DNA of 64,000 nucleotides from Limnomonas spitsbergensis (taxonomy: Eukaryota; Chlorophyta; Chlorophyceae; Chlamydomonadales). This document shows positions 21,507 through 32,669 of this stretch, one piece after another. Within the stretch, counting starts at the first letter, position 1. Each line of letters opens with the position of its first letter. The position numbers were made by a program, and so were the translations under genes. The notes under the pieces were generated by a model, which worked only from the letters and a program-made list of their open reading frames with translations, made no database searches and was not told the DNA's origin. The stretch covers positions 1,860,001 to 1,924,000 of the forward strand of contig JAYJMM010000021.1 in assembly GCA_037349105.1 (NCBI GenBank), read 5' to 3'.

Positions 21507-22622
21507 CAGGGCGGGTCAGATGTATCGACACGTTTTAGGGGTACTGAGGTTTGACCTGCCGTCCCAACCTGGTTCACACTAGCAGTACCAACTGCAATTT
21601 GAAGTAATCTCTCTAGGAACTGCCTCGATCGACCTGGTGTGTTGCTACATCGTCAAGTGCTGTAATCAGCTTGCCATACACGGTTTATTGAGGTCTGTTG
21701 GGGTATCATTTGAATCCGAATGGCAGTTGGATGCCAAAAACTGCCCCGTTGGGTACCAAACTTGCGGTGGCTGAGCCTGAAAAGTGGCCAAAACACCTAA
21801 AGTGGGTGTAGGTGGGCCATAGACGGAGGCATTGCCACTTTCCCTGGGTCATTTGGCCAATCCAACATGCAGATATGGCCTTCCATGTGGCCCACATCAG
21901 GGCTGTCTTTGATGGATTGGAATTCACTCCATACCTGTCTGATTGCTATGATGTCTGGTGATTCAGAGAGCCTGAGAGTAGCTCATTAAGACTGCCCACC
22001 CAATTTTTGCACCATTCCCCACTCCAGAGGCTGCAAATTTGGGGCAAAGGTGGCTTGTCAGGAAGCCATGCCCCTTGCCCCATGCAGCCCCTCAGCCATG
22101 CAAGCTCCCATATCACTGCCACTGAGTTCCAGAATGCCTTAAGTCAGGTATCCACTCTTTATTCACACATCTTGATTTTCATGTCCTTTATTCCAGGCCC
22201 CCCTTCTTATCTGAGCTGAGCCAGACAGATCTGCCGAGGACTGGTTTTGCGAGAGGATGGAAAAAAACAGCACTGGTGGTTTCAGAGCCACAACCCTAGG
22301 CTTTACAGCAGGTAATACTTCAGCTATGGAGGCCAGCACTGCAATATAACATCCTCAAAAAATTAGAGGCAGGCCCCTCAGCATGGCCAAGTTATCTCAA
22401 AACATAAATTTATTGGAGTTGGTGATTCTGTCAAGTGGACTCCTTAATCCCATTGTGTTTGCGTTTGATTATCTCAAGGGACAGTTGGTGCCTACCAGTA
22501 TTATTGCACTGCTAGCAATCAGGTTAGAGCACAGTCAATGTGTAACTGATATCAAGTCATGACCTAACCTCCTTGCACTGCTGGGCCTGTCCACGTTTTT
22601 ACGATACATATGACCCGCCCTG
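21507..22622. mobile_element. Module A6
   Basis: 1116-bp TIR element followed directly by A7 with no T between. It has the CCAGACAGATC variant shared only with A9, which occupies the same position in its block (T-A-A). Confidence 0.85.
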
Positions 22623-23736
22623 GGGCGGGTCAGATGTATCGACACGTTTTAGGGGTACTGAGGTTTGACCTGCCGTCCCAACCTGGTTCACACTAGCAGT
22701 ACCAACTGCAATTTGAAGTAATCTCTCTAGGAACTGCCTCGATCGACCTGGTGTGTTGCTACATCGTCAAGTGCTGTAATCAGCTTGCCATACACGGTTT
22801 ATTGAGGTCTGTTGGGGTATCATTTGAATCCGAATGGCAGTTGGATGCCCAAAACTGCCCCGTTGGGTACCAAACTTGCGGTGGCTGAGCCTGAAAAGTG
22901 GCCAAAACACCTAAAGTGGGTGTAGGTGGGCCATAGACGGAGGCATTGCCACTTTCCCTGGGTCATTTGGCCAATCCAACATGCAGATATGGCCTTCCAT
23001 GTGGCCCACATCAGGGCTGTCTTTGATGGATTGGAATTCACTCCATACCTGTCTGATTGCTATGATGTCTGGTGATTCAGAGAGCCTGAGAGTAGCTCAT
23101 TAAGACTGCCCACCCAATTTTTGCACCATTCCCCACTCCAGAGGCTGCAAATTTGGGGCAAAGGTGGCTTGTCAGGAAGCCATGCCCCTTGCCCCATGCA
23201 GCCCCTCAGCCATGCAAGCTCCCATATCACTGCCACTGAGTTCCAGAATGCCTTAAGTCAGGTATCCACTCTTTATTCACACATCTTGATTTTCATGTCC
23301 TTTATTCCAGGCCCCCCTTCTTATCTGAGCTGAGCCAGCCAGATCTGCCGAGGACTGGTTTTGCGAGAGGATGGAAAAAAACAGCACTGGTGGTTTCAGA
23401 GCCACAACCCTAGGCTTTACAGCAGGTAATACTTCAGCTATGGAGGCCAGCACTGCAATATAACATCCTCAAAAAATTAGAGGCAGGCCCCTCAGCATGG
23501 CCAAGTTATCTCAAAACATAAATTTATTGGAGTTGGTGATTCTGTCAAGTGGACTCCTTAATCCCATTGTGTTTGCGTTTGATTATCTCAAGGGACAGTT
23601 GGTGCCTACCAGTATTATTGCACTGCTAGCAATCAGGTTAGAGCACAGTCAATGTGTAACTGATATCAAGTCATGACCTAACCTCCTTGCACTGCTGGGC
23701 CTGTCCACGTTTTTACGATACATATGACCCGCCCTG
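22623..23736. mobile_element. Module A7 (short A-A type)
   Basis: 1114 bp. The junction with A6 is GACCCGCCCTGGGGCGGGTC, so the left repeat lacks its first two bases (CA). It carries GGATGCCCAAAACTG, found only in copies that follow another A (A7, A8, A10). Confidence 0.85.
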
Positions 23737-24850
23737 GGGCGGGTCAGATGTATCGACACGTTTTAGGGGTACTGAGGTTTGACCTGCCGTCCCAACCTGG
23801 TTCACACTAGCAGTACCAACTGCAATTTGAAGTAATCTCTCTAGGAACTGCCTCGATCGACCTGGTGTGTTGCTACATCGTCAAGTGCTGTAATCAGCTT
23901 GCCATACACGGTTTATTGAGGTCTGTTGGGGTATCATTTGAATCCGAATGGCAGTTGGATGCCCAAAACTGCCCCGTTGGGTACCAAACTTGCGGTGGCT
24001 GAGCCTGAAAAGTGGCCAAAACACCTAAAGTGGGTGTAGGTGGGCCATAGACGGAGGCATTGCCACTTTCCCTGGGTCATTTGGCCAATCCAACATGCAG
24101 ATATGGCCTTCCATGTGGCCCACATCAGGGCTGTCTTTGATGGATTGGAATTCACTCCATACCTGTCTGATTGCTATGATGTCTGGTGATTCAGAGAGCC
24201 TGAGAGTAGCTCATTAAGACTGCCCACCCAATTTTTGCACCATTCCCCACTCCAGAGGCTGCAAATTTGGGGCAAAGGTGGCTTGTCAGGAAGCCATGCC
24301 CCTTGCCCCATGCAGCCCCTCAGCCATGCAAGCTCCCATATCACTGCCACTGAGTTCCAGAATGCCTTAAGTCAGGTATCCACTCTTTATTCACACATCT
24401 TGATTTTCATGTCCTTTATTCCAGGCCCCCCTTCTTATCTGAGCTGAGCCAGCCAGATCTGCCGAGGACTGGTTTTGCGAGAGGATGGAAAAAAACAGCA
24501 CTGGTGGTTTCAGAGCCACAACCCTAGGCTTTACAGCAGGTAATACTTCAGCTATGGAGGCCAGCACTGCAATATAACATCCTCAAAAAATTAGAGGCAG
24601 GCCCCTCAGCATGGCCAAGTTATCTCAAAACATAAATTTATTGGAGTTGGTGATTCTGTCAAGTGGACTCCTTAATCCCATTGTGTTTGCGTTTGATTAT
24701 CTCAAGGGACAGTTGGTGCCTACCAGTATTATTGCACTGCTAGCAATCAGGTTAGAGCACAGTCAATGTGTAACTGATATCAAGTCATGACCTAACCTCC
24801 TTGCACTGCTGGGCCTGTCCACGTTTTTACGATACATATGACCCGCCCTG
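23737..24850. mobile_element. Module A8 (short A-A type)
   Basis: 1114 bp, virtually the same as A7, including the shortened left end and GCCCAAAACTG. It is followed by T6. Confidence 0.85.
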
Positions 24851-26167
24851 TGCTGTAGCGGCGGGTGGCAAGAATTTTCAATATTTTGTCTTGTCGCCCC
24901 TCTTGCGGATGCATGCAACGATCCTTTTGGGCATGCTGCCCACCAGCTTAGAGAAGTACTCCTTGGGTACTGCTGCTACCTCCTTGATCAGGGATACCTT
25001 GAACTCCTTGAGAGTTCTGCAGCCCTTAGCGTCCATCTTGGCCTGCATATATCCCCAAAAGTTCTCGATCGGACTCAAGTCCGGGCTGTTGGGAGGCCAC
25101 TTCTGGAGGAGGCCCACGCTGCTGCCACGCTGGGAGTTCCACCTCTTCACCACAGGTATGGCTGCTCTGTGAGTAGGGTCGTTGTCCTGCTGATGGTACC
25201 ATGTAGGAATGTCGTGCTGGGTGAAGAGGCGCTGTCCCTCAGGCAGGAATGTCGCCTTCACGACCTCCTCATACTCCTCTGTGGTGATATTCCTGGCCAC
25301 CTGGCCCTTCTTGTTCTTGAACGTGGTCTTCTGGCTGCTGGTGCCTGCCACAAAGTGAAGCTTGCTGATTCCCCACTTGCAGATGCCCGCATACACGTTG
25401 AGGACCAGGGGGTGATTTGGAGAGGCTGCCTCACGTACCGCTCTCTCACCCTCACCCTCCACGCCCCAGGACACAGGCTGCACCTTCACCCCTGGGTAGG
25501 TAAATGGAAACTTCTTCCGGTCGGTGAAGAGGACGTGGCTCCAGTCCCTTCCCTTGCTGGCTTTGCAGAAGTCCAGCCGCTTCTGTCGAGTTGACCCCGA
25601 AAGCTGCTTCCTAGGCGCACCCCGCAGAACCCTCAATTTCCCCCCAATCTCCGATGCGTGCCTCCGGGCTGCTCGAATGACAGTCTTCTTCCCCACTGGC
25701 CTGGTGACCAAGCCTAATGTCCCAAGCTCCTGTGCAACTGTTTTGAACCACCATGCTGGTTGCTCAGCAGCAGGTCATAGGCCCGGGACTCCGCCTCTGG
25801 GCTGAGGATCCTCTTCTTGCCGGACTTTGGCGCGACGTGGACAGCTCCGGAATCTTTATATCGCTGCACCCAGTGCTCCACAACCCTGTCGGATAGTCCA
25901 AGCTGCCTAGCTGTCTTGGAGATGTCGTGGTTCTCATTCCACCTCGTTACGATAGCCCAACAGAGTTCTTCAGAGGTGAGCCCCATGGGAGCAAATGAGG
26001 CCCTGAAATGCAATAATTTTAGGGATGCCAATTTTGTGCTCTTGAGTAGCCAGGTCTTATTTCGCTTTGCGTGGGTGTTGCCCTTCCCTAGGGCATGCCC
26101 ACCATGTGTGTGCATGGTCCGGGTCCCACTGATGATATTCAAGACCTGCGAGCTTTTCTTCCGGGTA
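24851..26167 (-). CDS. Module T6: transposase with intact 277-residue catalytic frame
   Basis: Second copy with an uninterrupted catalytic frame (24878-25711). It matches T5 at every variant position checked, including the extra G in the C tract. DDE residues are as in T5. The HTH part (start about 25986) is again out of frame at the shared A-run, so even this copy is split between DNA-binding and catalytic halves. T6 plus A9-A10 looks like a duplicate of T5 plus A6-A7. Confidence 0.8.
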
Positions 26168-27283
26168 CAGGGCGGGTCAGATGTATCGACACGTTTTAGG
26201 GGTACTGAGGTTTGACCTGCCGTCCCAACCTGGTTCACACTAGCAGTACCAACTGCAATTTGAAGTAATCTCTCTAGGAACTGCCTCGATCGACCTGGTG
26301 TGTTGCTACATCGTCAAGTGCTGTAATCAGCTTGCCATACACGGTTTATTGAGGTCTGTTGGGGTATCATTTGAATCCGAATGGCAGTTGGATGCCAAAA
26401 ACTGCCCCGTTGGGTACCAAACTTGCGGTGGCTGAGCCTGAAAAGTGGCCAAAACACCTAAAGTGGGTGTAGGTGGGCCATAGACGGAGGCATTGCCACT
26501 TTCCCTGGGTCATTTGGCCAATCCAACATGCAGATATGGCCTTCCATGTGGCCCACATCAGGGCTGTCTTTGATGGATTGGAATTCACTCCATACCTGTC
26601 TGATTGCTATGATGTCTGGTGATTCAGAGAGCCTGAGAGTAGCTCATTAAGACTGCCCACCCAATTTTTGCACCATTCCCCACTCCAGAGGCTGCAAATT
26701 TGGGGCAAAGGTGGCTTGTCAGGAAGCCATGCCCCTTGCCCCATGCAGCCCCTCAGCCATGCAAGCTCCCATATCACTGCCACTGAGTTCCAGAATGCCT
26801 TAAGTCAGGTATCCACTCTTTATTCACACATCTTGATTTTCATGTCCTTTATTCCAGGCCCCCCTTCTTATCTGAGCTGAGCCAGACAGATCTGCCGAGG
26901 ACTGGTTTTGCGAGAGGATGGAAAAAAACAGCACTGGTGGTTTCAGAGCCACAACCCTAGGCTTTACAGCAGGTAATACTTCAGCTATGGAGGCCAGCAC
27001 TGCAATATAACATCCTCAAAAAATTAGAGGCAGGCCCCTCAGCATGGCCAAGTTATCTCAAAACATAAATTTATTGGAGTTGGTGATTCTGTCAAGTGGA
27101 CTCCTTAATCCCATTGTGTTTGCGTTTGATTATCTCAAGGGACAGTTGGTGCCTACCAGTATTATTGCACTGCTAGCAATCAGGTTAGAGCACAGTCAAT
27201 GTGTAACTGATATCAAGTCATGACCTAACCTCCTTGCACTGCTGGGCCTGTCCACGTTTTTACGATACATATGACCCGCCCTG
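26168..27283. mobile_element. Module A9
   Basis: 1116-bp TIR element preceded by GGGTA from T6. It shares CCAGACAGATC with A6, supporting block duplication. Confidence 0.85.
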
Positions 27284-28397
27284 GGGCGGGTCAGATGTAT
27301 CGACACGTTTTAGGGGTACTGAGGTTTGACCTGCCGTCCCAACCTGGTTCACACTAGCAGTACCAACTGCAATTTGAAGTAATCTCTCTAGGAACTGCCT
27401 CGATCGACCTGGTGTGTTGCTACATCGTCAAGTGCTGTAATCAGCTTGCCATACACGGTTTATTGAGGTCTGTTGGGGTATCATTTGAATCCGAATGGCA
27501 GTTGGATGCCCAAAACTGCCCCGTTGGGTACCAAACTTGCGGTGGCTGAGCCTGAAAAGTGGCCAAAACACCTAAAGTGGGTGTAGGTGGGCCATAGACG
27601 GAGGCATTGCCACTTTCCCTGGGTCATTTGGCCAATCCAACATGCAGATATGGCCTTCCATGTGGCCCACATCAGGGCTGTCTTTGATGGATTGGAATTC
27701 ACTCCATACCTGTCTGATTGCTATGATGTCTGGTGATTCAGAGAGCCTGAGAGTAGCTCATTAAGACTGCCCACCCAATTTTTGCACCATTCCCCACTCC
27801 AGAGGCTGCAAATTTGGGGCAAAGGTGGCTTGTCAGGAAGCCATGCCCCTTGCCCCATGCAGCCCCTCAGCCATGCAAGCTCCCATATCACTGCCACTGA
27901 GTTCCAGAATGCCTTAAGTCAGGTATCCACTCTTTATTCACACATCTTGATTTTCATGTCCTTTATTCCAGGCCCCCCTTCTTATCTGAGCTGAGCCAGC
28001 CAGATCTGCCGAGGACTGGTTTTGCGAGAGGATGGAAAAAAACAGCACTGGTGGTTTCAGAGCCACAACCCTAGGCTTTACAGCAGGTAATACTTCAGCT
28101 ATGGAGGCCAGCACTGCAATATAACATCCTCAAAAATTTAGAGGCAGGCCCCTCAGCATGGCCAAGTTATCTCAAAACATAAATTTATTGGAGTTGGTGA
28201 TTCTGTCAAGTGGACTCCTTAATCCCATTGTGTTTGCGTTTGATTATCTCAAGGGACAGTTGGTGCCTACCAGTATTATTGCACTGCTAGCAATCAGGTT
28301 AGAGCACAGTCAATGTGTAACTGATATCAAGTCATGACCTAACCTCCTTGCACTGCTGGGCCTGTCCACGTTTTTACGATACATATGACCCGCCCTG
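27284..28397. mobile_element. Module A10 (short A-A type)
   Basis: 1114 bp, with the A-A junction and GCCCAAAACTG as in A7 and A8. It reverts to CTCAAAAATTTAG, so it is mosaic with respect to A5-A9. Confidence 0.85.
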
Positions 28398-28922
28398 TGC
28401 TGTAGCGGCGGGTGGCAAGAATTTTCAATATTTTGTCTTGTCGCCCCTCTTGCGGATGCATGCAACGATCCTTTTGGGCATGCTGCCCACCAGCTTAGAG
28501 AAGTACTCCTTGGGTACTGCTGCTACCTCCTTGATCAGGGATACCTTGAACTCCTTGAGAGTTCTGCAGCCCTTAGCGTCCATCTTGGCCTGCATATATC
28601 CCCAAAAGTTCTCGATCGGACTCAAGTCCGGGCTGTTGGGAGGCCACTTCTGGAGGAGGCCCACGCTGCTGCCACGCTGGGAGTTCCACCTCTTCACCAC
28701 AGGTATGGCTGCTCTGTGAGTAGGGTCGTTGTCCTGCTGATGGTACCATGTAGGAATGTCGTGCTGGGTGAAGAGGCGCTGTCCCTCAGGCAGGAATGTC
28801 GCCTTCACGACCTCCTCATACTCCTCTGTGGTGATATTCCTGGCCACCTGGCCCTTCTTGTTCTTGAACGTGGTCTTCTGGCTGCTGGTGCCTGCCACAA
28901 AGTGAAGCTTGCTGATTCCCCA
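28398..28922 (-). pseudogene. Module T7': transposase truncated before the second Asp region
   Basis: Only the 3' part of the transposase remains (stop 28425), from GISKLHFVAGTSSQ through QQDNDPTH and PIENFW to the C-terminus. The HTH and first catalytic Asp are gone. The break lies after GATTCCCCA and is followed by six filler bases (28923-28928) before A sequence resumes. It cannot encode an active enzyme. Confidence 0.85.
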
Positions 28923-28928
28923 AGTGCA

Positions 28929-29772
28929 GAAAAGTGGCCGACAGACCTAAAGTGGGTGTAGGTGGGCCATAGACGGAGGCATTGCCACCTTCCCTGGGTC
29001 ATTTGGCCAATCCAACATGCAGATATGGCCTTCCATGTGGCCCACATCAGGGCTGTCTTTGATGGATTGGAATTCACTCCATACCTGTCTGATTGCTATG
29101 ATGTCTGGTGATTCAGAGAGCCTGAGAGTAGCTCATTAAGACTGCCCACCCAATTTTTGCACCATTCCCCACTCCAGAGGCTGCAAATTTGGGGCAAAGG
29201 TGGCTTGTCAGGAAGCCATGCCCCTTGCCCCATGCAGCCCCTCAGCCATGCAAGCTCCCATATCACTGCCACTGAGGTCCAGAATGCCTTAAGTCAGGTA
29301 TCCACTCTTTATTCACACATCTTGATTTTCATGTCCTTTATTCCAGGCCCCCCTTCATATCTGAGCTGAGCCAGCCAGATCTGCCGAGGACTGGTTTTGC
29401 GAGAGGATGGAAAAAAACAGCACTGGTGGTTTCAGAGCCACAACCCTAGGCTTTACAGCAGGTAATACTTCAGCTATGGAGGCCAGCACTGCAATATAAC
29501 ATCCTCAAAAATTTAGAGGCAGGCCCCTCAGCATGGCCAAGTTATCTCAAAACATAAATTTATTGGAGTTGGTGATTCTGTCAAGTGGACTCCTTAATCC
29601 CATTGTGTTTGCGTTTGATTATCTCAAGGGACAGTTGGTGCCTACCAGTATTATTGCACTGCTAGCAATCAGGTTAGAGCACAGTCAATGTGTAACTGAT
29701 ATCAAGTCATGACCTAACCTCCTTGCACTGCTGGGCCTGTCCACGTTTTTACGATACATATGACCCGCCCTG
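28929..29772. mobile_element. Module A11', left end deleted
   Basis: It starts inside A at GAAAAGTGGCC and keeps the right terminal repeat. It has CCACCTTCCC as in A1, not CCACTTTCCC of A2-A10, and GCCGACAGACCTAAAG where others read GCCAAAACACCTAAAG, so it derives from an older A lineage. Confidence 0.8.
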
Positions 29773-30297
29773 TGCTGTAGCGGCGGGTGGCAAGAATTTT
29801 CAATATTTTGTCTTGTCGCCCCTCTTGCGGATGCATGCAACGATCCTTTTGGGCATGCTGCCCACCAGCTTAGAGAAGTACTCCTTGGGTACTGCTGCTA
29901 CCTCCTTGATCAGGGATACCTTGAACTCCTTGAGAGTTCTGCAGCCCTTAGCGTCCATCTTGGCCTGCATATATCCCCAAAAGTTCTCGATCGGACTCAA
30001 GTCCGGGCTGTTGGGAGGCCACTTCTGGAGGAGGCCCACGCTGCTGCCACGCTGGGAGTTCCACCTCTTCACCACAGGTATGGCTGCTCTGTGAGTAGGG
30101 TCGTTGTCCTGCTGATGGTACCATGTAGGAATGTCGTGCTGGGTGAAGAGGCGCTGTCCCTCAGGCAGGAATGTCGCCTTCACGACCTCCTCATACTCCT
30201 CTGTGGTGATATTCCTGGCCACCTGGCCCTTCTTGTTCTTGAACGTGGTCTTCTGGCTGCTGGTGCCTGCCACAAAGTGAAGCTTGCTGATTCCCCA
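29773..30297 (-). pseudogene. Module T8': truncated transposase
   Basis: Same deletion end point as T7' (stop 29800), repeated exactly 1375 bp further on. The deletion derivative was therefore itself duplicated. Confidence 0.85.
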
Positions 30298-30303
30298 AGT
30301 GCA

Positions 30304-31147
30304 GAAAAGTGGCCGACAGACCTAAAGTGGGTGTAGGTGGGCCATAGACGGAGGCATTGCCACCTTCCCTGGGTCATTTGGCCAATCCAACATGCAGATA
30401 TGGCCTTCCATGTGGCCCACATCAGGGCTGTCTTTGATGGATTGGAATTCACTCCATACCTGTCTGATTGCTATGATGTCTGGTGATTCAGAGAGCCTGA
30501 GAGTAGCTCATTAAGACTGCCCACCCAATTTTTGCACCATTCCCCACTCCAGAGGCTGCAAATTTGGGGCAAAGGTGGCTTGTCAGGAAGCCATGCCCCT
30601 TGCCCCATGCAGCCCCTCAGCCATGCAAGCTCCCATATCACTGCCACTGAGTTCCAGAATGCCTTAAGTCAGGTATCCACTCTTTATTCACACATCTTGA
30701 TTTTCATGTCCTTTATTCCAGGCCCCCTTTCATATCTGAGCTGAGCCAGCCAGATCTGCCGAGGACTGGTTTTGCGAGAGGATGGAAAAAAACAGCACTG
30801 GTGGTTTCAGAGCCACAACCCTAGGCTTTACAGCAGGTAATACTTCAGCTATGGAGGCCAGCACTGCAATATAACATCCTCAAAAAATTAGAGGCAGGCC
30901 CCTCAGCATGGCCAAGTTATCTCAAAACATAAATTTATTGGAGTTGGTGATTCTGTCAAGTGGACTCCTTAATCCCATTGTGTTTGCGTCTGATTATCTC
31001 AAGGGACAGTTGGTGCCTACCAGTATTATTGCACTGCTAGCAATCAGGTTAGAGCACAGTCAATGTGTAACTGATATCAAGTCATGACCTAACCTCCTTG
31101 CACTGCTGGGCCTGTCCACGTTTTTACGATACATATGACCCGCCCTG
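30304..31147. mobile_element. Module A12', last copy of the array
   Basis: Left-truncated like A11', ending with the right terminal repeat GACCCGCCCTG at 31147. Beyond it, GTCGGCGGGTTGC pairs with the repeat to form a perfect ACCCGCC/GGCGGGT hairpin with a 6-base loop. Confidence 0.8.
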
Positions 31148-31161
31148 GTCGGCGGGTTGCA

Positions 31162-31169
31162 GTTGCGGT
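31162..31169 (+). repeat. 8-bp direct repeat (right copy)
   Basis: GTTGCGGT, identical to 9337-9344, lies 14 bp beyond the right terminal repeat. Confidence 0.35.
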
Positions 31170-31666
31170 TGGGTCTGGGTGGGTTGGATCCGTGTTCCAT
31201 TACCATACGTGTACGTCCCCCCTTCAGCGTATCAGGGTTCATGGTAGCCGCGATACTGAGGGAAACAAGGAATGCAGTGATTCTAGATAGCTTGCTTCAA
31301 TCCCTCTGGAATGCAATCCATCTTCCGCTACTTGGCGGTTCTGCATCATCCCGAGCTGTGATCCCGAGACATGTCGGGGGCAGTGTTGAAAGAGGTATTC
31401 ATAACGGCAGCAGTGCAAATGAGCAGTGGCGATCAAAGGCGATGCCGAATATCCCGTTGATGGATCGGAATGAAAAGTACGGAGCAGAGAGGCCGGAGAA
31501 TACTGACCAGAGACACGCCAGAAGAAGGCTGCTTTCAGGGGCTCGTTTGAAGACCTTCGTACCAAGCAGTACTAGTGTCAGCGGCCTTTTCCCTGTCACC
31601 AGGGGCGCTTTCTTGGACTGTAAAGTACCATTTATCACGGGCAATCGCCTCTTTCATTCCTTCTAG

Positions 31667-32091
31667 CATCCCTTACCCCGAAGCTGAGACTCACCCTAAG
31701 ACTACCCTTCCACCCTGAACAAGCGGATTTCGTCGAAGAGGCAGTCCTTTCGAGTATCTGTTGCCTGCATCCTCAATTCCGAAACCTTCTTGTAAATTAT
31801 TATCGTTATCATTCCGTCTTCTATGACGCTGCAAGCCCAGAGAAATACCAGCCAGGGGGACCTGCAGTCGCAGCTGGAAAGCCTCCGGTTGAAAGTTTCA
31901 CCCTCTACGGCTCAGGAAGTAAGCAGCGTGTTGGAATCGCTTACAGGTGCGCATTTGCAGTTAAGGATTCTGTCCATCGATTCTGTCCGGAAATTGTGTA
32001 CGTTATCGGGATTGCTGCACGTGGGAGGGTTTGTTACGTCCCGCTGTATGGAACGAGCGATCAAGAACTGGTTACCTTGACGAAGTGTTGA
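31667..32091 (+). CDS. Unidentified exon without ATG, right of the array
   Basis: After a TTCCTTCTAG acceptor, a single frame is open for 141 codons to TGA at 32091. It reads SLTPKLRLTLRLPFHPEQAD, FVEEAVLSSICCLHPQFRN, then SFTLYGSGSKQRVGIAYRC and ends YGTSDQELVTLTKC. The translation is more protein-like (alternating hydrophobic strands, few low-complexity runs) than the Met-starting ORF in the next frame (31823-32080). I recognise no family. Upstream exons are not resolved; MSGAVLKEVFITAAVQMSSG at about 31370 is a candidate but leads to a stop. It could be a 3'-terminal exon whose gene was cut by arrival of the array. Confidence 0.4.
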
Positions 32092-32204
32092 GGCTCGAAA
32101 GGTGCCCGACATGACCAGCACCGATAGGACCCAGGGGTCTTCCCATGCAGGACCTATGCAAGACCTGGGACCGTTATTTTACAGTCTACTGACCATTTTC
32201 TTGT

Positions 32205-32450
32205 GATGGGGCCTCGGCTACAATTCAGCTACATCATGCCCTATGGCCGAGTCGCTCTGACTGGTTCCTACCCTTTACTTGTAGTGCCCTTCAGCAACAT
32301 TACGGCCTACGGCTGTGGAGTCCTGATGCAGCAAGTCCTGCTCTTCGGGACACCGGCCATAGGCCGGTTGATGTTTGTCCTAATTGGCCCAGTGGTGGCC
32401 GCCTAGCAGCTCCCTTAGGGTGGTCTGGTGCCCATTGAAAGAAATACTTA
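32205..32450 (+). repeat. R1 dispersed repeat copy (long)
   Basis: The clearest R1 copy: CTACAATTCAGCTACATCAT, GTGCAGCAAG-like words, CATAGGCCGGTTGATGTTTG, GGCCCAGTGGTGGCCGCC and GGTGGTCTGG. Confidence 0.75.
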
Positions 32451-32454
32451 CCAT

Positions 32455-32582
32455 CTTACCTGGTGCAGCAAGGCCTGCTGCTTGGGCTACAGGCACTAGG
32501 CCGGTAAAGAATTTGTCCCCAGTGGCCCAGTGGTGGCTGCCTGGCTGACCAGCAGAGCGGCCTGTCAAAGGAGGTCCAGTAC
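32455..32582 (+). repeat. R1 dispersed repeat copy, adjacent
   Basis: A second R1 copy directly follows: GGTGCAGCAAGGCCTGCTG, ACTAGGCCGGTAAAGAATTT, GGCCCAGTGGTGGCTGCC. Confidence 0.7.
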
Positions 32583-32669
32583 TCTAGTGTGCCCTGCAAT
32601 ACACACTACTGCTGAACGCAGTCAGCAAGTGATAGGAATTGACGAATGGCCCTGGCTTGCTGACTGCAG

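Larger units (their letters stand above)
9345..31147. repeat. 21.8-kb tandem array of A (TIR element) and T (transposase) modules
   Basis: The order left to right is A1-T1-A2-T2-A3-T3-A4-T4-A5-T5-A6-A7-A8-T6-A9-A10-T7'-A11'-T8'-A12'. The A+T period is 2432 bp (2433 when T carries one extra base), the A-A period 1114 bp, and the truncated T'A' period 1375 bp. All copies are in the same orientation and nearly identical. A is bounded by imperfect ~21-bp inverted repeats starting CAGGGCGGGTCA. T holds a - strand transposase and lacks matching inverted ends of its own. Individual modules are listed separately. Confidence 0.95.

Noticed and set aside
9345..31147. Helitron origin for the array, because of GC-rich hairpins near module ends
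   Set aside because: No TC start, CTRR end or Rep/helicase motif; clear inverted repeats and a DDE transposase are present.
31157..31666. 169-codon + ORF right of the array
   Set aside because: It starts in the array's flank, shows no domain, and ends exactly at the acceptor of the better exon at 31667.
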